This document shows, one piece after another, positions 32,890 through 41,083 of a stretch of 59,680 bases of DNA. The notes under the pieces are model-generated. The model was not told the origin of the DNA and did not search any database. It saw nothing but the letters and a program-made list of their open reading frames with translations. How positions within the stretch are numbered: the stretch's first letter is position 1; every line of letters starts with the position of its first letter. A program made the position numbers and the translations under genes. The DNA comes from a virus, in the IMG/VR virus record IMGVR_UViG_3300047548_000588, positions 1 through 59,680 of that record. One strand, 5' to 3'.

Positions 32890-33509
32890 CTAGGTTTAAA
32901 CTTACAGTTATCAAAGTGCCATCTAGGCATGGTACACGATCCCCCTTGCTTATTGCAATGGGGACATGTTACTATTGGGTATTTCATACCAGTCCTTGAC
33001 TTTGCGCTTTTTTCTATCCATTCTTTTGATAAAGGTCTTCCTTTATTTTTATTAGGTCGTGTTCTTTCTTTAGATTTATTAGATTTTTTATATTTTAATC
33101 CTATCTTTTTTGCAAGATATTCAGGAGAGCGTTTTATACCTCTTTGTCTTTTACTTTTATTTTCGTTTTCTTCAGTAGAATGTTTTTTGCCTTTAAGCGC
33201 CTCAATGATTTTTTTTCTACCCTCAAGTCCAGGATCGCCTCCATCCTTGCCATTCTCGTACTTTAAATTGGCCCAATGTACAGACTCAACTATATTATTA
33301 TCCATGGAAAATTGCAATGCAAAATTAGTGCAATCTTCTTGATTGTTGAATTCCCATACAGAAACGGTTTCTATGTCTTTTCCGTGTTTTTTTAAATGTC
33401 TATTCCAATATTTTCCAGATCCTGTATAATTATAAGGATCTATGGTTGTCTTTCCAAAATAATTCAATCCGGTTTTACGATGACGTTTATGATATAGATA
33501 AATAATCAT
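32886..33509 (-). CDS. GIY-YIG homing endonuclease with NUMOD3-type repeats (gp14/gp15 junction)
   Basis: 207 aa. GIY-YIG-type N-terminus: IYLYHKRHRKTGLNYFGKTT (residues 3-22), then YNYTGSGKYWNRHLKKHG. Central GLEGRKKIIEALKGKKHS and PEYLAKKIGLKYKKS are NUMOD3-like DNA-binding repeats. The C-terminus CPHCNKQGG...MPRWHFDNCK matches the end of the GIY-YIG protein at 18561, so the two share a DNA-binding cassette although their catalytic domains differ. It is inserted antisense between genes 14 and 15, overlapping gene 14 by 4 bases. Late box and conserved hairpin leader upstream. Confidence 0.85.
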   Translation of the reverse strand: MIIYLYHKRHRKTGLNYFGKTTIDPYNYTGSGKYWNRHLKKHGKDIETVSVWEFNNQEDCTNFALQFSMDNNIVESVHWANLKYENGKDGGDPGLEGRKKIIEALKGKKHSTEENENKSKRQRGIKRSPEYLAKKIGLKYKKSNKSKERTRPNKNKGRPLSKEWIEKSAKSRTGMKYPIVTCPHCNKQGGSCTMPRWHFDNCKFKPS

Positions 33510-33535
33510 GCTGATAGCTCCTTCATAGCATTAGA

Positions 33536-33565
33536 GTAGTTGGGGACTGCAATCCCGCGAACTAC
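33536..33565 (-). promoter_or_regulatory. Conserved 5'-UTR hairpin of GIY-YIG gene (copy 2)
   Basis: Minus strand: GTAGTT/AACTAC outer stem, CGC bulge opposite C, GGGA/TCCC inner stem, 6-nt loop, followed by TCTAATGCTATGAAGGAGC and the start codon 8 bases after AAGGAG. Confidence 0.87.
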
Positions 33566-33568
33566 ACA

Positions 33569-33576
33569 TATTTATT
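33569..33576 (-). promoter_or_regulatory. Late promoter box AATAAATA of GIY-YIG gene (copy 2)
   Basis: Minus-strand AATAAATA 3 bases before the hairpin leader. The transcript would start within or next to the hairpin. Confidence 0.6.
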
Positions 33577-33589
33577 CAAGGAATTAATT

Positions 33590-34960
33590 TTGGCTACCTA
33601 TTTTTATGACGCGCAGATAAGACGATTTTTAATTCAATTCGCAAAAATCTTCAGTTCGTGGTATGTCACTAAAGGCAAGGATCCTAACGGAAATCCTATA
33701 CTTGTTCGTGTTCCTATCATGTATGGAGATAGTAGCCGCCAAGCAGCTACTATTATTGCTAATAATAGTGCCAGCAATTTACCTACTGCACCTTTACTTA
33801 CATACCACATTACAGGATTAGAATACGATCAACGTAGAACTCAAGTACCTACTTTAGTAGACAAGATGCAGGTAAGACAAAGAACTTACAATCCTGAATC
33901 ACAAAGTTATGAGACTACTCAGGGGCAGGCATTTACTGTTGAAAGATTGATGCCCGTACCTTATACACTAAGATTACAGGTAGATTTTTGGTCTACAAAC
34001 TATCAGCAAAAATTAGAGTTAGTAGAACAGTTAGGAACATTATTCAATCCTGGCTTAGACATTCAAAGCACAGATAACTTTATAGATTGGACATCGCTAA
34101 CGGTAGTATTTCAAGATGGTATAACTTGGAGTTCTCGTAGCATACCGCAGGGCACAAACAATCCTATCGACGTACTGTCTTGGAAGTTTTACATTCCTAT
34201 TTGGATCAGTACTAGTGCTAAACTTAAAAAGATGGGTGTTATTCATAAAGTTATTGCTTCGATACATAAAGGCACAGCTTTACAAGACATACAAGACGAA
34301 GATTTATTGTTGGGAACAAGACAAAAGATTTCACCTTATGGTTATAAAGTACTATTGATAAATGGTATGCTACAGCTATTACCAAATGATGTAGCTTTTT
34401 ATCCACCTAATGAGTCTATTGAAGAACCTACAAATCCCAATACATCGATTTATTGGTCATCGTTGTTAAATGTTTATGGTACTATAAAACCAGGAATTTC
34501 ACAAATTTGGTTACAAAATCCCTATATGGAAACTGAAATTGTAGGTACAATAACACCTGATCCATTAGACGATAGATTCTTGATCTATAATATTGATCCT
34601 GATACATTACCTCAAAATACATTGGGACCTGTCGATAGTATCATCAATCCACAATTAGTAGGTCCTAACGCGGGGTTACCAGGACCTGTAAATGGTCGAA
34701 GATACCTAATAGTTGAAAACATTGGATTCCCAGGTAGCCCAACAGTAGCTTGGGGTGATTTGGTAGCTAATGCTAACGACATAATAGAATACAACTCCAG
34801 TACTGGTGAATGGCATGTTTCATTTGACAGTCAAGTATCAGATAGTGTAGAATACGTTACTAATCTTACTACCAACATTCAATACCGTTTTACAGAAGGT
34901 GTTTGGATGAAATCATTTGAAGGGTGGTATGGAGAAGGCGATTATTCTATAGTTATCTAA
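33590..34960 (+). CDS. 15: Tail completion / sheath stabiliser gp15-like, 456 aa
   Basis: The N-terminus ATYFYDAQIRRFLIQFAKIF and LVRVPIMYGDSSRQ match T4 gp15 (YFYNSSFRRYATLMGDLFS ... FIRVPITYAS). PYTLRLQVDFWSTNYQQKLE, then LFNPGLDIQ and WKFYIPIWIS, continue the family core. The C-terminal 170 residues are an extension absent from T4 gp15 (272 aa). gp15 caps the tail tube and contacts gp14 on the head side, in line with gene order. The start is TTG at 33590 with AAGGA 7 bases upstream. Confidence 0.87.
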   Translation: MATYFYDAQIRRFLIQFAKIFSSWYVTKGKDPNGNPILVRVPIMYGDSSRQAATIIANNSASNLPTAPLLTYHITGLEYDQRRTQVPTLVDKMQVRQRTYNPESQSYETTQGQAFTVERLMPVPYTLRLQVDFWSTNYQQKLELVEQLGTLFNPGLDIQSTDNFIDWTSLTVVFQDGITWSSRSIPQGTNNPIDVLSWKFYIPIWISTSAKLKKMGVIHKVIASIHKGTALQDIQDEDLLLGTRQKISPYGYKVLLINGMLQLLPNDVAFYPPNESIEEPTNPNTSIYWSSLLNVYGTIKPGISQIWLQNPYMETEIVGTITPDPLDDRFLIYNIDPDTLPQNTLGPVDSIINPQLVGPNAGLPGPVNGRRYLIVENIGFPGSPTVAWGDLVANANDIIEYNSSTGEWHVSFDSQVSDSVEYVTNLTTNIQYRFTEGVWMKSFEGWYGEGDYSIVI

Positions 34961-34961
34961 A

Positions 34962-35375
34962 ATGAACAATACAAGCGCAGGAATTTTTTTCTATTCACAA
35001 TCTACTAACAGATACCTTTATCTACTAAGAAATGATTCTAAGAATAATTCTTGGGGTCTTCCAGGTGGTAAGATTGAAGAGTCAGAAACTCTCTTAGAGG
35101 GATTAGTTAGAGAATGCGAAGAAGAGATTGGATTCTTCCCAAATAATACAAAATTAGTACCTATACAAAAATTTATAAACAATAATTTTGTTTATCATAC
35201 ATTTTTTTGTATTGTAGAAAATGAATTCATACCTATTTTGAACGATGAGCATTCAGGTTATGCTTGGGTAGTTTTGGGACAATATCCTAAACCTTTACAT
35301 CCTGGGGTATTCAATATGATAAACTTTGAAGTAGTTCAAGAAAAACTTAGCTTACTTACTAAAAAAGCCCCTTGA
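34962..35375 (+). CDS. Nudix hydrolase
   Basis: 137 aa with a complete Nudix box: G36-x5-E42-x7-R50-E51-x-x-E54-E55-x-G57. The protein has no extra domain. Nudix enzymes cleave nucleoside diphosphates linked to other groups (oxidised dNTPs, ADP-ribose, NAD and mRNA caps); the substrate cannot be read from sequence. It begins one base after gp15 and ends inside the loop of a strong terminator, so it is expressed with the + strand neck genes. Confidence 0.9.
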   Translation: MNNTSAGIFFYSQSTNRYLYLLRNDSKNNSWGLPGGKIEESETLLEGLVRECEEEIGFFPNNTKLVPIQKFINNNFVYHTFFCIVENEFIPILNDEHSGYAWVVLGQYPKPLHPGVFNMINFEVVQEKLSLLTKKAP

Positions 35376-35387
35376 AGGGGCTTTTTT
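35361..35387. terminator. Bidirectional terminator between Nudix and coiled-coil genes
   Basis: 11-bp stem AAAAAAGCCCC / GGGGCTTTTTT with loop TTGAA. T-run on both strands, so it ends both convergent units; it contains the Nudix stop codon. Confidence 0.93.
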
Positions 35388-35709
35388 ATTGAAACAATTT
35401 TGCAATAGAATCTATACCTAAATAGCCTATTACTATACCTGCACCCATAATCATCCAACGCCATTTTTCTAAACCGTTTATTTTTCTTTCTAGTTTAGTG
35501 TGGGCATCTAGATTACCCTGATGAACTTCTTTGAGTAATCGTTGAGTTTCTTCAGAGTTTTTATCCAATTTAGCTGTGACTTCCTTCAAGTCCTCTTTGA
35601 TGTCGTTGAATTTTTCTTCAACATTACCAACTCTGACTTGAAGGACAGCTACTTCAGTATCCAACTTAGATGATCGCGCTCGCTGCGCTTTCGCTACATT
35701 GAGTGCCAT
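35386..35709 (-). CDS. Coiled-coil protein with C-terminal membrane segment, 107 aa
   Basis: Residues 10-80 are a long charged coiled coil. Residues 83-103 (WRWMIMGAGIVIGYLGIDSI) form one likely membrane helix. The layout recalls XhlA-type haemolysin or holin-accessory proteins, which would suit an endolysin lacking a signal peptide, but this is weak inference. It is the last gene of a virion-protein unit, 6 bases after the 316-aa gene. Confidence 0.65.
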   Translation of the reverse strand: MALNVAKAQRARSSKLDTEVAVLQVRVGNVEEKFNDIKEDLKEVTAKLDKNSEETQRLLKEVHQGNLDAHTKLERKINGLEKWRWMIMGAGIVIGYLGIDSIAKLFQ

Positions 35710-35715
35710 GATTCA

Positions 35716-36666
35716 TTATTCCTTGTTGATACTTACGATAGGATAAGTTACACCAGCGGCTGCATTAGCATCTTCTGCACTATTGAATGTTGCATAAGCA
35801 GGATTTGCATTTTGTAGTAAGGGCGCACTGTTACCAAAAATTTCAAGATTCACATCGCTCAAGCTTTGTACAAATGCTGTAGCAGCATTAGCATAAGTTG
35901 CGATAATGTTCATTGTATTTGGTGTTAGTGAAGCATTAGCTACGTTAGCTGTTTGACACTGAGCTACTAGGCCACTTGTTGCACCTTGAACTAGATACTT
36001 TTGTTTGCCTTTTTGACGAACAATAAATCCTGGCTCGTTTGTGGCAAAAACGAATGCGGCATCAGTAGCATCAACTTCTGCGTTTGCAGCTAGTTCTAGT
36101 TCAGTATCACTTGTAATTGAATCTACGTAGCCCACTAATGTACCGTCAGCTAATGTTAGAACTGAACCCACAGCTAGTTCTGTATCAAATGCTGTATCTA
36201 CACCAGTAACTGTTGTGCTTGTAGCGTCTGTAGTAATTGTTCCGGTACCTGTTTGACCAATAGCTACACGGCACAATACTTGATTACCATAAATTGCTGT
36301 ATTACCACCGACTACACCATAAGTGTTTGAAATACCAGCTGGATTGTTGAAACCTGAATCAACTACACCAACTGATGCTGCTACACTTTGACCTGTTGTT
36401 GCTGAAAGATTTACAGGTGTATAAGTAGGATTTGCATTTAGAGGTGTCGCTGATACTGTGAAAGTAGAAGCACCGGTAACTTTTAGAATCCAGTATGTTG
36501 TACCAGCAACCAAGCCACCTACGTTACTTGCTGCAACGAATGGCATACCTGCAATAATACCTAGGCTAGCTAATGTCTGTGATACTGTAACTTCTTCTGT
36601 ACTTGCGTTTGTTGCTGTGATTGTAAGCACGGCTTGTGCTTTTGCGATTTTTAGAGGACGTCCCAT
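35716..36666 (-). CDS. Abundant-type virion structural protein, 316 aa
   Basis: Ala/Thr/Val/Gly-rich, beta-dominated protein with almost no Cys, as in phage structural proteins. The N-terminal GRPLKIAKAQAVLTITATNA is followed by an inserted beta domain with TYWILKVTGASTFTVS and then TGTITTDATSTTVTGVDTAF, a short module known from virion proteins. The C-terminus is helical (YANAATAFVQSLSDVNLEIF). A late promoter and a heavily structured leader with a strong AAAGGAG site suggest high late expression. Exact virion role unknown. Confidence 0.65.
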   Translation of the reverse strand: MGRPLKIAKAQAVLTITATNASTEEVTVSQTLASLGIIAGMPFVAASNVGGLVAGTTYWILKVTGASTFTVSATPLNANPTYTPVNLSATTGQSVAASVGVVDSGFNNPAGISNTYGVVGGNTAIYGNQVLCRVAIGQTGTGTITTDATSTTVTGVDTAFDTELAVGSVLTLADGTLVGYVDSITSDTELELAANAEVDATDAAFVFATNEPGFIVRQKGKQKYLVQGATSGLVAQCQTANVANASLTPNTMNIIATYANAATAFVQSLSDVNLEIFGNSAPLLQNANPAYATFNSAEDANAAAGVTYPIVSINKE

Positions 36667-36685
36667 TTGTTTCTCCTTTTGTGAC

Positions 36686-36738
36686 GGGCGTTCTAGGCCC
36701 TACGCGGTGGGGACCGCATAAACTCTCCCCATGAGAGT
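36686..36738 (-). promoter_or_regulatory. Three-hairpin leader with complementary loops
   Basis: Three consecutive hairpins in the leader of the 316-aa gene: 36734-36738/36722-36726 with loop containing GGGG (minus strand); 36713-36717/36704-36708 with loop CCCC; 36697-36700/36686-36689. The first two loops are perfectly complementary over 4 bases and could kiss. Confidence 0.7.
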
Positions 36739-36747
36739 ATAGTCAAG

Positions 36748-36755
36748 TATTTATC
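36748..36755 (-). promoter_or_regulatory. Late promoter box GATAAATA
   Basis: Minus-strand GATAAATA about 10 bases upstream of the three-hairpin leader of the 316-aa structural gene. Confidence 0.7.
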
Positions 36756-36769
36756 TAAAACGGATAATT

Positions 36770-37015
36770 TTAGAGGCGCCAGGGACGGCCTAGTGCAGGC
36801 AATACCGCCCTATCAGCCCAAGTAGTAAACACATTATATTCTCTGTAATAAGGTTCACCTACAGCAGACCTTATAGGTTCAGACACCATCAATAGTTTTA
36901 TACTTGCTTTAGCTTGTTGGAAGGTTAGGCCTTGACTGGTCATAAGGGCAGGTGCGTTTTCAGTTATGTATTGATTCCAATTACTATATCCTGGGGGTAC
37001 TAAAGGCAAAGCCAT
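36770..37015 (-). CDS. Small conserved hypothetical protein, 81 aa
   Basis: The start ALPLVPPGYSNWNQYITENA followed by a helical QGLTFQQAKASIKLLMV and an aromatic end (YREYNVFTTWADRAVLPALG) suggests a compact helical domain. No family recognised. It follows the collar-fibre gene by 12 bases and is probably co-expressed with it; a fibre chaperone or minor virion protein is possible but unsupported. Confidence 0.6.
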   Translation of the reverse strand: MALPLVPPGYSNWNQYITENAPALMTSQGLTFQQAKASIKLLMVSEPIRSAVGEPYYREYNVFTTWADRAVLPALGRPWRL

Positions 37016-37027
37016 ATTACAATTTCC

Positions 37028-39664
37028 TTATGTAAGTAGTGCAATTTTTTGAATAAATGCAAGCGCGAAGAAACCGGGAACTGTCGCTGACGCACTTAAT
37101 CCATGGCTGTGGGCACCATCTGAAATTATCCCATGAAAGTGTGGATTAGCACCCGCGTTCTCGTTTCCTTGGGCAGGACCTGAATTCTGACCACCAGTCC
37201 ATCTCGTGCCTGAATCTATGAAAAAAACACCATTATCATAATCCATTCCTCTACTTGAACCTGGACCCTGCAGGAATTGATAACCATAAACGGGGTCTAT
37301 CCATTCATATATAGCTCCAGTAAATGCTTCACTATATCTAATATTTCTGAATGTATGCGCGTGGCCGGGTATTTGATCTATAGACAGCCATGCTCCCTGT
37401 GTACTAAATCCGTGAGCATGAGTACCTGCAGTAAATGTTGACCCTGATACCGGAGTGCTTCCCTGGCCGGCCCACCATCCGCCAGTACCATTTTGACCAT
37501 ATATGCCCCCACCAAATGCTGCAATAAATCTGTCAGTCAAATTAAGAGTACCGTTTTGACCATTACATAAAGCCCAACCTGAAGGTATGTTACCCATTGT
37601 CCCGGCCCATGCTTTAATTGTACCTAGAGGTTCTATGGTGTTAATCAAATTTTTAACCCATGCTTCAGTAGCACTAGCCCCCCAATTTACATTAGTTCCA
37701 TTAGATACTAAAACGGCGCCCGCGTTGCCTGATTGACTAGGTAACAAAGCATTAATTGCAGCAGCCCTTGTTGACTGGCCTGTTCCTCCTGATGATATAG
37801 GTAATATTCCTGAGACTTGGCTAGTTAAACTTACTGGATTATTTAAGTTTGCTGTGGGGATTGATGTTAGTCCTATACCATTGCCCACGATGGCTGCGTT
37901 CGCTCCACCAATGGTACTGGCGTTAACTGTTGTAAATGTACCCTGCGAGGCTTGAATATTTCCACTACTGATATTTCCTGTTACACTTGCTGATCCACCT
38001 ATGGAAATATTACCTGTAGCTGATAGCGCAGCGGCAGTTATAGTTAATTGTCCAGATCCTACAACTCCTAAATTACCACTTGCCATTAATCTTACATCAT
38101 AGTCAACTGCATTTCTACTAGTATTAAAATCTATATAAGGAGATGATGACGCTGTACCATTGACTAACCCTAGACTTATTGATCCTCCTGAATCAGTCTG
38201 TGTTATAACTCTGCCTGCAACACCATTTGCAGTAAATATGCCAGAAGTAACAATACCTGAAACATTTAACCCTGTTAGTGTGCCTAATGATGTAATATTA
38301 GGTTGTGCGTTAGTGTATACTGTGCCTGCTATTAATGCGCTTGCTACCTGACCATTGATATTTCCTGCAGGTAAATTTGTTAGTAAAGCGCCGTTACCTG
38401 ACACATTTACAAATACACCATTTGTTGCACCTAAATTACCAACATTAGCATTCCCACTTACACTTAATAGACCTGTTGTTCTTAAATTACCCCCTTGAAT
38501 ATTACCCGTTGCTGTTATTATACCTGCAGTGCCTATGTTACCAATATTAGCATTTGCAGTTATATTAATACCTGTAGAAGTAAATGTCGCAACACTTGCT
38601 GTTCCTGTTATGCCTACTATTATATTGCCGCTAGTATTAACAATTATGTTGCTATTGCCATTAATTAAATTTCCTGCAGTTTGAACATTAGCATTAGGTA
38701 TTCTAATAGAACTTGATACTACCAAAGGAGCTTGACTTATTGTAGTTGAAACTATTTGTGAGCCAGTGACTGTTGCCGCAGTACTTAAAGCACCAGCATT
38801 AATTGTACCACTGACATTTGCATTTCCTGAAACGTTTAATAAGCTGTTGATCCAAGTTAATTGAGCACTACCATTAGAGAAACCGCTTTGGTTGAATTGT
38901 ATGGATCCTTCAATACCCTGTGCTATACTGCTTACGTCCGAGGCCGAGGATAATAAAGATACCGCTATGCCTGAGTTAGGAATATAAGTTCCTAATGTAT
39001 TACCGTTTACTGCTACTTGGCGACTGGGATCATAGAATAATGAAACATTACCTGACACAGGGAAATCGTTGGCCACATCAACATAAAAATCCTGGCCATT
39101 AAGTATAGTATTTGCATTGGTAGCATTTGCACCTGATATAGTAATTTTTAAACCATTTACATATGGTGCATTGGGATCTATTTTTATTATTAGAGGTACT
39201 TCATCAGAATACAAATTTAAAATTTGATTTCTTAATGTACCTTTAGTACTCCAAGATAAATTCCCTTGGCCATCCGTTTCCAAAACATATCCCAATGACC
39301 CACCGCCTAGTTTTACATTACCTACATCACCTAAATGTACTTTATTATTTCTGTATTCCGAGGTATTGCCAGGATTAAGTGCATTGCCGCCTGTATTAAC
39401 CCATGTATTTGATATTTTGTTATAAGTTATGAGTTGACCTTCTACAGGAGTAGAAAAATCTAAATTACCATAACTACCCTCTATTTGCCCAAAACTAATG
39501 TCTGAATAAGAAGTCAAAACCTCAACATTTTCATCAGGAGTGGTACTACCAATAAACAATCTTCTAGCATCATTGGCCCATCCCAACTCTGCTTCAGCTA
39601 ATTGAGGCAAATCTACAAGGTCACCTGATCTTTGAATTATTCTTGATATCTGAATTATAGCCAT
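37028..39664 (-). CDS. Tail fibre with collar domain, 878 aa
   Basis: The N-terminus (IQISRIIQRSGDLVDLPQLA, then EAELGWANDARRLFIGST) is the attachment module common to large fibres of T4-like marine phages. The shaft is built of the same QPNITSLGTL / GNANIGN repeats as the 10-16 kb fibres. The C-terminal 210 residues form a tail-collar domain: GTIKAWAGTMGNIPSGWALC, NGQNGTLNLTDRFIAAFGGG and His-rich THAHGF, GHAHTF, HFHGI and HSHGLS pairs that may bind metal, as in T4 gp12. Late box and a hairpin directly against the start codon precede it. Confidence 0.85.
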   Translation of the reverse strand: MAIIQISRIIQRSGDLVDLPQLAEAELGWANDARRLFIGSTTPDENVEVLTSYSDISFGQIEGSYGNLDFSTPVEGQLITYNKISNTWVNTGGNALNPGNTSEYRNNKVHLGDVGNVKLGGGSLGYVLETDGQGNLSWSTKGTLRNQILNLYSDEVPLIIKIDPNAPYVNGLKITISGANATNANTILNGQDFYVDVANDFPVSGNVSLFYDPSRQVAVNGNTLGTYIPNSGIAVSLLSSASDVSSIAQGIEGSIQFNQSGFSNGSAQLTWINSLLNVSGNANVSGTINAGALSTAATVTGSQIVSTTISQAPLVVSSSIRIPNANVQTAGNLINGNSNIIVNTSGNIIVGITGTASVATFTSTGINITANANIGNIGTAGIITATGNIQGGNLRTTGLLSVSGNANVGNLGATNGVFVNVSGNGALLTNLPAGNINGQVASALIAGTVYTNAQPNITSLGTLTGLNVSGIVTSGIFTANGVAGRVITQTDSGGSISLGLVNGTASSSPYIDFNTSRNAVDYDVRLMASGNLGVVGSGQLTITAAALSATGNISIGGSASVTGNISSGNIQASQGTFTTVNASTIGGANAAIVGNGIGLTSIPTANLNNPVSLTSQVSGILPISSGGTGQSTRAAAINALLPSQSGNAGAVLVSNGTNVNWGASATEAWVKNLINTIEPLGTIKAWAGTMGNIPSGWALCNGQNGTLNLTDRFIAAFGGGIYGQNGTGGWWAGQGSTPVSGSTFTAGTHAHGFSTQGAWLSIDQIPGHAHTFRNIRYSEAFTGAIYEWIDPVYGYQFLQGPGSSRGMDYDNGVFFIDSGTRWTGGQNSGPAQGNENAGANPHFHGIISDGAHSHGLSASATVPGFFALAFIQKIALLT

Positions 39665-39688
39665 AAGTGATAATTACCATTATCACTT
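39665..39688 (-). promoter_or_regulatory. 10-bp hairpin abutting the fibre start codon
   Basis: Perfect inverted repeat AAGTGATAAT / ATTATCACTT with a 4-nt loop. Its last base touches the ATG at 39664, and no purine-rich ribosome site lies outside the stem. Confidence 0.75.
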
Positions 39689-39695
39689 ATTTATC
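39688..39695 (-). promoter_or_regulatory. Late promoter box GATAAATA
   Basis: Minus-strand GATAAATA that overlaps the outer end of the hairpin in front of the 878-aa fibre gene. Confidence 0.6.
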
Positions 39696-39702
39696 ATTTA
39701 TA

Positions 39703-40389
39703 TCATACTAATTGGAGATAGTACTGTTCTATACGGCGCCACATCAGGTCTACATATTTTTCCCATTCAGCGCCTTCCACTATGAATTCTTGGTATATGT
39801 TATCAGCGGTACACATAAAAATAACACCTTTTTGTATATTTGTGCCATATACTTCATTGTGTGCTGTGGCATAAAATGCTAACTGAATGAAATAATCATC
39901 AATCCATTCGCGTTTTTTTAATTTATTAGATTGTTTATGATCCATTATAGCTTCGGAACCATCATGTACGCCTACTAAGTCAGTAGTTCCTGCATAAACT
40001 TTGGGAAAATAAAGTGATACCTCTGTACCCCAAAATTCATTACATTTAGATAGCCCTTGATAGATGATAGATTGTGCCATTTTATGGCTTTGTATGGAAT
40101 AGGGATTATTTCCTGGAGTACCTAAAACTCCTGTTTTTACATAATCTTCTATCCACTTGTGCATTCTAGTACCACGACCAGCAGCCTCAGTAGTAATGGC
40201 CTGTGCTTGTTTATGTCCTACACGATTACGCCATTCTTGTAGTGCTTTTTTCTTTTCTTCGGGCTTTGTGGTTTCAAGTATAGTAGTAACACTGGGTAAT
40301 TTTAAACCATCAGGTGTAGCGTATTTGCGAGATCCATCTATATTTTCTCGGGATAAAGGAGTGTAATTAAATTTATTCGGAATATACAT
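39703..40389 (-). CDS. PD-(D/E)XK exonuclease (mitochondrial genome maintenance/RecB-like type)
   Basis: 228 aa from ATG 40389 (a GTG one codon earlier is possible). LPSVTTILETTKPEEKK, then WRNRVGHKQAQAI and RGTRMHKWIEDYV, then VYAGTTDLVGVHDGSEAIMD and HKQSNKLK, then YFIQLAFYATAHNEVYG. These are the RecB/Cas4-type nuclease motifs with H, D, D-x-K and Q-x-x-x-Y in order. Such proteins are widespread in T4-like marine phages; a role in DNA recombination or degradation is likely. Confidence 0.85.
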   Translation of the reverse strand: MYIPNKFNYTPLSRENIDGSRKYATPDGLKLPSVTTILETTKPEEKKKALQEWRNRVGHKQAQAITTEAAGRGTRMHKWIEDYVKTGVLGTPGNNPYSIQSHKMAQSIIYQGLSKCNEFWGTEVSLYFPKVYAGTTDLVGVHDGSEAIMDHKQSNKLKKREWIDDYFIQLAFYATAHNEVYGTNIQKGVIFMCTADNIYQEFIVEGAEWEKYVDLMWRRIEQYYLQLV

Positions 40390-40429
40390 CACTATATTAT
40401 ATCATACCTTAATGGTAGATACAAATCGT

Positions 40430-40750
40430 TTATACCCTAAAACTCTCTCCGCAACCGCAGCGGCTTTTTTCTTTAGGATTGTTAAACTCAAACCCTTCAT
40501 TTAGGCCTTGTTTAACGTAGTCAACGGTTATTCCCTCTAGATAAACTATAGATTTAGCATCAATTAGAACCCTACACCCCTCGAATCCAAAGATGCTGTC
40601 ACCCAGTTCAAATTTGTCAGCGAATTCTATTGTATATGCTAAACCTGAACAACCCGTAGTTTTTACTCCTAAACGGATTCCTAATCCTTTTCCTCTTTTT
40701 TCTATTTGAGATTTTACTTTTTCTATTGCAGCAGGAGTTAATGTAATCAT
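40430..40750 (-). CDS. hesB: A-type iron-sulfur carrier (IscA/HesB-like)
   Basis: 106 aa, full-length A-type carrier. The three conserved cysteines are present: C34 in TTGCSGLAY and C98/C100 in the CGCGESF C-terminus. Fe-S scaffold and carrier function is known for the family. In T4-like marine phages it is a common auxiliary gene, thought to maintain or remodel host Fe-S proteins during infection. It overlaps the upstream gene by 4 bases. Confidence 0.93.
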   Translation of the reverse strand: MITLTPAAIEKVKSQIEKRGKGLGIRLGVKTTGCSGLAYTIEFADKFELGDSIFGFEGCRVLIDAKSIVYLEGITVDYVKQGLNEGFEFNNPKEKSRCGCGESFRV

Positions 40751-41082
40751 GTTAAATCATTAGCACTTTTTGCCATTTGAGCAACTATTTTTTTACTATC
40801 TTGATTAGTGTCGCTAGATTGCGGAGTAGCACTATCTTGTCCTTTAAATACTACAACATCACCTTGAATATTACTTATAACATTATTTAACGGTGGTTTT
40901 TGTATCATATCATACAAATCGGTAACGTCAAGTGAAATTCCGTATTTTTGGAAATACTGAAGAAGATTATCAGTAGACCATTGTAGGTTTGGATTTTTAT
41001 CCAAACCTACGCGAAGCTGATCTGTAATTGCTATTAGGGTAGCAATTTGAGGATCTATTTCAGTCAACTCTAATAAACGCAT
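40747..41082 (-). CDS. Conserved hypothetical protein, 111 aa
   Basis: An N-terminal helical domain (PQIATLIAITDQLRVGLDKN, then STDNLLQYFQKYGISLDVTD and LYDMIQKPPL) resembles a small winged or helical fold. The tail is polar and disordered (DSATPQSSDTNQDSKKIVAQ). No family name known to me. It lies between the scaffold-like 235-aa gene and hesB, with 1-base and 4-base junctions, so all three are one operon. Confidence 0.65.
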   Translation of the reverse strand: MRLLELTEIDPQIATLIAITDQLRVGLDKNPNLQWSTDNLLQYFQKYGISLDVTDLYDMIQKPPLNNVISNIQGDVVVFKGQDSATPQSSDTNQDSKKIVAQMAKSANDLT

Positions 41083-41083
41083 G

